This document shows, one piece after another, positions 59,619 to 64,000 of a DNA stretch of 64,000 bases. The stretch comes from SIG307 sp964609025. Its GTDB lineage: Bacteria > Bacillota > Clostridia > Lachnospirales > Lachnospiraceae. The notes under the pieces are model-generated. The model saw only the letters and a list, made by a program, of their open reading frames with translations, had not been told where the DNA came from and made no database searches. Each line of letters begins with the position of its first letter. Positions within the stretch are counted from its first letter, which is position 1. The position numbers and the translations under genes were made by a program. The stretch spans positions 1-64,000 of the forward strand of contig CAZSQM010000007.1 in the NCBI GenBank assembly GCA_964609025.1. The letters run 5' to 3'.

Positions 59619-60491
59619 CTAACTGATTGCATTTGCGCCTGCGATAATCTCTGTTAATTCCTGCGTAATGGAACTCTGACGGGCTCTGTTATACTTTAAG
59701 CCCAAATCGGAAATCATCTCGTCCGCATTGTTCGTTGCCGAATCCATTGCCTGCATTCTCGCACCGTTTTCGCTGGCAAGTGCCTGTACCAGACCGCCGT
59801 AAATCAAGCTGTTGACATACTTCGGAATAATGAGTGCCAGTGCTTCTTCTTCCTCCGGCTCATAATTCATCAGCGTCAACGCATCTGCCGCCGTCTGCCC
59901 GTCCTCCGCCTCTTCGCTCTCGTCAAAGGCCACCGGAAGCAGACGGATGAAGGTCGGAATGTGGCTTACCGTATTTTTAAATACGGTATAGGCAAGGTAA
60001 ATCTCGCTGATTTTCCCCTCGGCAAAATCGGAAAGCACCTGTTTCCCGATTTCGGAAGCATCGGAAAACAACGGCTCGTTCATCGCCTCGGAATAATCCG
60101 CGGCAATCTCATAGCCGCGTCTTGCCAGACCGTCGCGCCCCTTGCGGCCCACTGCGTAAATGACAACCTCCTCTTTCCTCATACCGCTGCCGGTCACTAA
60201 CTTCATGACGTTGGAATTATATCCTCCGGCAAGACCACGATTCGAGGTAATGACGATAATTCCCTTTTTGCCCTCCGCGGCAGTATTCACATACGGGTGA
60301 TTGAGATTGCCCGACTTTTTTAACATCGATTTCACGGTTGCGTACATTGCATTAAAATACGGCTGTGAATCCTCCGCACGCGCTTTTGCTTTTTGCAGCT
60401 TTACGGTTGCAACGAGTTTCATTGCTTTTGTAATCTGCCCTGTGCTTTGTATACTTTCCCTGCGCCGTTTTATATCACGCATGGATGCCAT
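59619..60491 (-). CDS. atpG: ATP synthase F1 subunit gamma
   Basis: Central rotating stalk, 290 aa. The N-terminal helix MRDIKRRRESIQSTGQITKAMKLVATVKLQKA and the C-terminal helix ALASENGARMQAMDSATNNADEMI pack together inside the alpha-beta ring. ITSNRGLAGGYNSNV is conserved. It lies between atpA and atpD with short gaps. Confidence 0.96.
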   Translation of the reverse strand: MASMRDIKRRRESIQSTGQITKAMKLVATVKLQKAKARAEDSQPYFNAMYATVKSMLKKSGNLNHPYVNTAAEGKKGIIVITSNRGLAGGYNSNVMKLVTGSGMRKEEVVIYAVGRKGRDGLARRGYEIAADYSEAMNEPLFSDASEIGKQVLSDFAEGKISEIYLAYTVFKNTVSHIPTFIRLLPVAFDESEEAEDGQTAADALTLMNYEPEEEEALALIIPKYVNSLIYGGLVQALASENGARMQAMDSATNNADEMISDLGLKYNRARQSSITQELTEIIAGANAIS

Positions 60492-60524
60492 ATCGTATCA
60501 CCTACACTTTCTTCGCGCTGCGCA

Positions 60525-62033
60525 TTATTTTTTGAACTGCTGTTTGAATTCCTCAATTACCGAAATCAACAGCTTCTCGAGCTCCTCCGTAAGCTGCTTT
60601 TCGGTACGGATTCCTTCCGGCAGTTCCGGATACTTGGTGTCGATAAACTCAAACAGTTCCTTTTCAAACTCCAGAATATCTTCTACCGCAATGTCAAGCA
60701 GATACTTCTTTGTTGCCGCATAGATGATGATGACCTGATACTCTACCGGCATCGGCTGATACTGCGGCTGCTTTAAGACTTCACGGATACGCTCGCCCTG
60801 TGCTAACTTTTCCTTCGTATCGGCGTCCAAATCGGAACCGAACTGTGCAAAGGAAGCAAGTTCGCGGTACTGTGCAAGGTCGATACGAATCGGACCTGCA
60901 ATCTTCTTCATCGCCTTAATCTGTGCCGAACCGCCTACACGGGATACGGAAAGTCCCGGGTTTACCGCCGGACGGAAGCCCGAGTTAAACATCTCGGTTT
61001 CCAGATAAATCTGACCGTCCGTAATGGAAATCACGTTGGTCGGGATATAGGCGGAAACATCGCCTGCCTGGGTTTCGATAATCGGCAGCGCGGTTAAGGA
61101 ACCGCCGCCTAACTTATCCGAGAGTCTTGCCGCACGCTCCAAAAGTCTTGAATGCAGGTAGAAAACATCGCCCGGATATGCCTCACGTCCCGGCGGACGC
61201 TTTAAGAGCAGGGACAGGGTACGGTATGCGGTTGCATGCTTACTCAAATCGTCATACACAATTAAGACATCCTGGCCTGCCTCCATCCATTCCTCACCGA
61301 TAGCGCACCCCGAATAAGGTGCGATGTACTGAAGCGGCGCCAGTTCGCTTGCGGTTGCCGCAACAATTGTCGTGTAATCCATTGCACCGTGTTCTTCTAA
61401 TGTTGACACGATGGAAGCAACCGTAGAAGCCTTCTGCCCGATGGCAACATAAATACACTTTACGTTCTGCCCCTTCTGGTTAATAATCGTATCGATTGCG
61501 ATTGCCGTCTTACCGGTCTGTCTGTCACCGATAATCAGCTCTCGCTGACCGCGTCCGATCGGCACCATGGAGTCGATGGCTTTGATACCGGTCTGAAGCG
61601 GCGTATCTACGGACTTTCTGGAAATGACACCGGACGCCACACGCTCAATCCGGCGGTATTTCTTTGTTTCAATCGGACCCTTTCCGTCAATCGGCTGTCC
61701 GAGTGCGTTTACAACCCGGCCCGACATTGCGTCGCCTACCGGCACTTCTACAACGCGGCCGGTTGTTTTTACGGTATCACCCTCGCTGATATTTCCCATA
61801 TCACCGAGCAGTACCGCGCCGACATTGTCTTCCTCAAGGTTTAACACCATACCGTAAACCTCACCCGGAAATTCCAAAAGCTCGCCCTGCATTGCCTTCT
61901 GTAAGCCATGAATACGCGCGATACCGTCGGCCACCTGAATTACCGTACCGACATCGGACACTTCAAGCCTTGTACTATAATTCTTGATTTGTTCTTTTAT
62001 GACGGAACTGATTTCCTCCGGTCTTAAATTCAA
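60525..62033 (-). CDS. atpA: ATP synthase F1 subunit alpha
   Basis: Non-catalytic nucleotide-binding subunit, 502 aa. P-loop GDRQTGKTAI and the C-terminal signature region PAVNPGLSVSRVGGSAQ are normal. It begins at a TTG codon with AAGGTG eight bases upstream. An 83-bp gap to atpH is the longest in the F1 part of the operon and holds no obvious structure. Confidence 0.97.
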   Translation of the reverse strand: MNLRPEEISSVIKEQIKNYSTRLEVSDVGTVIQVADGIARIHGLQKAMQGELLEFPGEVYGMVLNLEEDNVGAVLLGDMGNISEGDTVKTTGRVVEVPVGDAMSGRVVNALGQPIDGKGPIETKKYRRIERVASGVISRKSVDTPLQTGIKAIDSMVPIGRGQRELIIGDRQTGKTAIAIDTIINQKGQNVKCIYVAIGQKASTVASIVSTLEEHGAMDYTTIVAATASELAPLQYIAPYSGCAIGEEWMEAGQDVLIVYDDLSKHATAYRTLSLLLKRPPGREAYPGDVFYLHSRLLERAARLSDKLGGGSLTALPIIETQAGDVSAYIPTNVISITDGQIYLETEMFNSGFRPAVNPGLSVSRVGGSAQIKAMKKIAGPIRIDLAQYRELASFAQFGSDLDADTKEKLAQGERIREVLKQPQYQPMPVEYQVIIIYAATKKYLLDIAVEDILEFEKELFEFIDTKYPELPEGIRTEKQLTEELEKLLISVIEEFKQQFKK

Positions 62034-62116
62034 GGTAAAAGCACCTTCTTTCTGAATTGTTCTTATAAAACTCCACGCCTGCTTTTGCAGACTGTATTGT
62101 TCCGAAAAGCCGTCTG

Positions 62117-62674
62117 TCAGTCTTTCATTGTAAGCTGAATCTTTGACAGGCTTCCCGCCATCCGCTCAAGCTTTGATTTGATGCTGGCGTCCACGACTCT
62201 GTCGCCGATACGGATTGTCATGCCGCCAATCAGCGACGCATCCACAGAATACTGCATCTCAAAGCTCTCGTAATCGGTCTGGGAAAGCAGCTTTTCTTCG
62301 ATTTGACGTTTTTTCGCGTCGGTAAGCTCCGTTGCCGAAACAACGGTTGCCACGCCGATTTTACGATACTCTCTCACCTTATCGAGAAAGTTTCCAAACA
62401 CCGCCGGGATATCGCCGCACCTTCCTTTTTCCACAATTACGGTAAGAAGCCCCGTCAGTGCGTCGTCAAACCGTCCGCCGAATACCTGCTCTACAACGGA
62501 ACGTTTTTCCTCCTTTGTGATTTTCGGGTGCGTTAAAAGCCCCAGAAACTCCGGATTTTCGGAAAACACAAGCTCCGCCGTCTTTACCTGCTCTGCCCAT
62601 GCGTCAATGCTGTTCTGCTCGATTGCTAAATCAAACAATGCTTCTCCGTATACGTCAGCCGCTAACTTCGCCAT
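62117..62674 (-). CDS. atpH: ATP synthase F1 subunit delta
   Basis: 185 aa, peripheral stalk. Six-helix N-terminal domain (YGEALFDLAIEQNSIDAW) and the conserved C-terminal strand IGGMTIRIGDRVVDASIKSKLERM. Its start overlaps the end of atpF by 13 bases. Confidence 0.95.
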   Translation of the reverse strand: MAKLAADVYGEALFDLAIEQNSIDAWAEQVKTAELVFSENPEFLGLLTHPKITKEEKRSVVEQVFGGRFDDALTGLLTVIVEKGRCGDIPAVFGNFLDKVREYRKIGVATVVSATELTDAKKRQIEEKLLSQTDYESFEMQYSVDASLIGGMTIRIGDRVVDASIKSKLERMAGSLSKIQLTMKD

Positions 62675-63243
62675 GTGTCATCACCCATTTCGTTCAGCGC
62701 CTCGTCGATTAACTGCGCCTGCTTTTCTTCGTCAAGAGAGGAAGCAACCAGCTTTCCTGCCATTGCAGTCGCTACCGTTACCATCTCCTGCTTCACTTCG
62801 TCCTTCATTTTGTTCTTTTCTAACTCGATTTCACGGCTTGCACGCTCCATAATCCGCGCAGCTTCCGCTTTTGCTTCATTCACAATTTCATCCTCACGCT
62901 GCAACGCCTTTTTGCGTCCTTCGCTCAAAATTGCTTCCGCTTCTTTGTCTGCCGCCTTTCGCTTTGCGTCGTATTCTGCCTTAAACTCTAAGGCGTCCTG
63001 CCGCTCTTTTTCCGCTTCTTCCATTTCCTTTGCGATTTTTTCACGGCGCTTGTTCAGCAAATCCCGCGCCGGATTGAACAAAAGATAGGAAAACAGAACA
63101 AACATAAAGCCCACGGCTAACATCAAAATCAAAGCGTCTAACAACAGTTGCGGTGTGAGTCCGAAAATGTAACCTTCCATCTTAGGTTCCGCCTCTGCTT
63201 CCAAAAAAGCAAGGTTGGAACATACGGTTAATAATCCGCCCAC
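62662..63243 (-). CDS. atpF: ATP synthase Fo subunit b
   Basis: 193 aa. One membrane helix (about 33-54) and then a very long charged helix (about 60-175) that forms the peripheral stalk. FNPARDLLNKRREKIAKEMEEAE is typical. The N-terminal 28 residues before the membrane helix are longer than usual. The start is GTG with AGGAGG seven bases upstream. Confidence 0.93.
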   Translation of the reverse strand: MGGLLTVCSNLAFLEAEAEPKMEGYIFGLTPQLLLDALILMLAVGFMFVLFSYLLFNPARDLLNKRREKIAKEMEEAEKERQDALEFKAEYDAKRKAADKEAEAILSEGRKKALQREDEIVNEAKAEAARIMERASREIELEKNKMKDEVKQEMVTVATAMAGKLVASSLDEEKQAQLIDEALNEMGDDTWRS

Positions 63244-63285
63244 GTTCCGGCCTCCTTTATGATTTTTTCGTCCTTCTCCCGCTGA

Positions 63286-63555
63286 TTACAGCTTGCCGAG
63301 CAACGGATTTGCAAACAGAAGAATAATTGCTACTGCGAAACCGTAAAGACCGGTGGTTTCGGCAACTGCCTGTCCGAGCAGCATGGTAGACATGATATTA
63401 CCTCTTGCGCCCGGATTTCTGCCGACTGCCGCAGCACCGTGTCCTGCCGCAATACCCTGACCGATACCAGGTCCGAGACCGGCGATCATCGCAAGTCCCG
63501 CACCGATAGCGGAGCATGCCAAAATTAAACCTTCATTCGTAATCTGACTCATCAT
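63286..63555 (-). CDS. atpE: ATP synthase Fo subunit c, sodium-type signature
   Basis: 89 aa, two membrane helices joined by the RNPGARG loop. The ion site reads PGIGQG (Q33) on the first helix and VAETTG (V64, E66, T67) on the second. This is the Gln-Val-Glu-Ser/Thr pattern of Na+-driven c-rings such as Ilyobacter tartaricus (Q32, V63, E65, S66). So the enzyme may be driven by Na+. I start at the first of two ATGs at 63555 (GGAGG eight bases upstream). Confidence 0.95.
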   Translation of the reverse strand: MMSQITNEGLILACSAIGAGLAMIAGLGPGIGQGIAAGHGAAAVGRNPGARGNIMSTMLLGQAVAETTGLYGFAVAIILLFANPLLGKL

Positions 63556-63596
63556 AAAAAAATCCTCCAATCATAAAATGTTCTCTGCGATGCTTC

Positions 63597-64000
63597 TTAA
63601 CCCTGTGCTTCATCCTCAGGGAAGTTCTGTGCAATAAATACCATTGTCAGCATACAGAATACGTACGTCTGTATTGCTCCTGAAAATACGTCAAAGTAAA
63701 CATGCAGTATGCCGAATAACGGCCATAAAAACGCCTGTATCAGCTTCGGCACCAGTCCGTAAATCAGGCCCATCATTACCGTACCGGATAAAATATTACC
63801 GAACAGACGCAACGACATGGATAACGGCGTTGCGACTTCACCGATAATATTAATCGGGGTAAGCGGAATCGGGTGGAACAGCTTTGTCACATGACCTGCT
63901 TTCTCGTACTTAAATCCGTTGTAATGAATCATTACAAAGGTAATTAAGGCAAGCGGCAACGTCACGCCGTAGTCGGCGGTCGGCGGTCTTAAACCGAGCA
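63597..64000 (-). CDS. atpB: ATP synthase Fo subunit a (partial, 5' end outside the window)
   Basis: The C-terminal 133 codons or so of subunit a. The frame is open to the window edge (LGLRPPTADYGVTLPLALI before a GTG that could be mistaken for a start). SLRLFGNILSG holds the essential Arg of the ion channel, and FSGAIQTYVFCMLTMVFI is the last membrane helix. The remaining N-terminal half lies beyond base 64000. Confidence 0.95.
   Translation of the reverse strand, partial: LGLRPPTADYGVTLPLALITFVMIHYNGFKYEKAGHVTKLFHPIPLTPINIIGEVATPLSMSLRLFGNILSGTVMMGLIYGLVPKLIQAFLWPLFGILHVYFDVFSGAIQTYVFCMLTMVFIAQNFPEDEAQG

Overview
The window comes from a Gram-positive anaerobe, most likely a member of the Lachnospiraceae (Clostridia). 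The signs are strong AGGAGG ribosome sites, CIRCE-controlled groESL, Rex, a PdaB-type sporulation deacetylase, a fused SecDF, a GH10 xylanase lipoprotein, and several lineage-typical unknown families (DUF5716/DUF5717-like, DUF6062-like, DUF2225). I cannot name the genus. About 48 protein genes and two tRNA genes can be supported, most of them on the minus strand. There is no transposase, phage gene or CRISPR array.

Layout. 1-248 is non-coding and holds a structured palindromic element. 249-10554 looks like one or two minus-strand operons: a membrane-anchored protein of unknown function, a 1193-aa DUF5717-like protein, a degenerate Hsp70/actin-fold protein, a helical-repeat protein, a membrane coiled-coil protein, then a cell-wall amidase, rdgB and a YfcE phosphodiesterase. 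10583-13969 is a KdpD/KdpE-like two-component pair running into pyruvate kinase. 14042-17219 holds an anchored protein of unknown function and secDF. 17323-18393 is degV. 18411-24270 is a xylan-use locus (GH10, SGNH esterase, GH39) with a divergent AraC regulator. 24318-24600 holds tRNA-Val and tRNA-Met. 24657-30071 holds a hexapeptide transferase, topB, an arylsulfotransferase-like protein and a LUD protein. 30084-34536 is a Gld-type ABC exporter with a DUF4340 protein. 34633-38561 is a three-gene phosphorelay. 38701-40271 is guaB. 40367-43277 is a TrpXYZ-type ABC importer. 43343-46049 is groESL with a downstream membrane protein. 46111-47881 holds two Cys-rich putative metal-binding proteins. 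47971-50228 holds pdaB and a CorC/HlyC-type membrane protein. 50257-54819 holds mazF, alr, an AcpS-Nnr fusion and rex. 54844-55844 is a 1-phosphofructokinase gene. 55928-56777 is a RelBE-type toxin-antitoxin locus. 56778-57734 is a kilobase of palindromic non-coding DNA. 57735-64000 is the F-type ATP synthase operon, entering at atpB and reading to atpC.

How the parts fit. Much of the window is housekeeping: energy (ATP synthase with a sodium-type c-ring signature, pyruvate kinase, phosphofructokinase, Rex), protein folding and export, cell wall and nucleotides. The accessory parts are the xylan locus, the toxin-antitoxin locus and the signalling modules.

The two best leads for something undescribed are the five-gene operon around the Hsp70-like protein (about 2657-10477) and the family of structured palindromic elements at 120-212 and 56855-57728. 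The latter keep base pairing through G.U changes only when read as plus-strand RNA.
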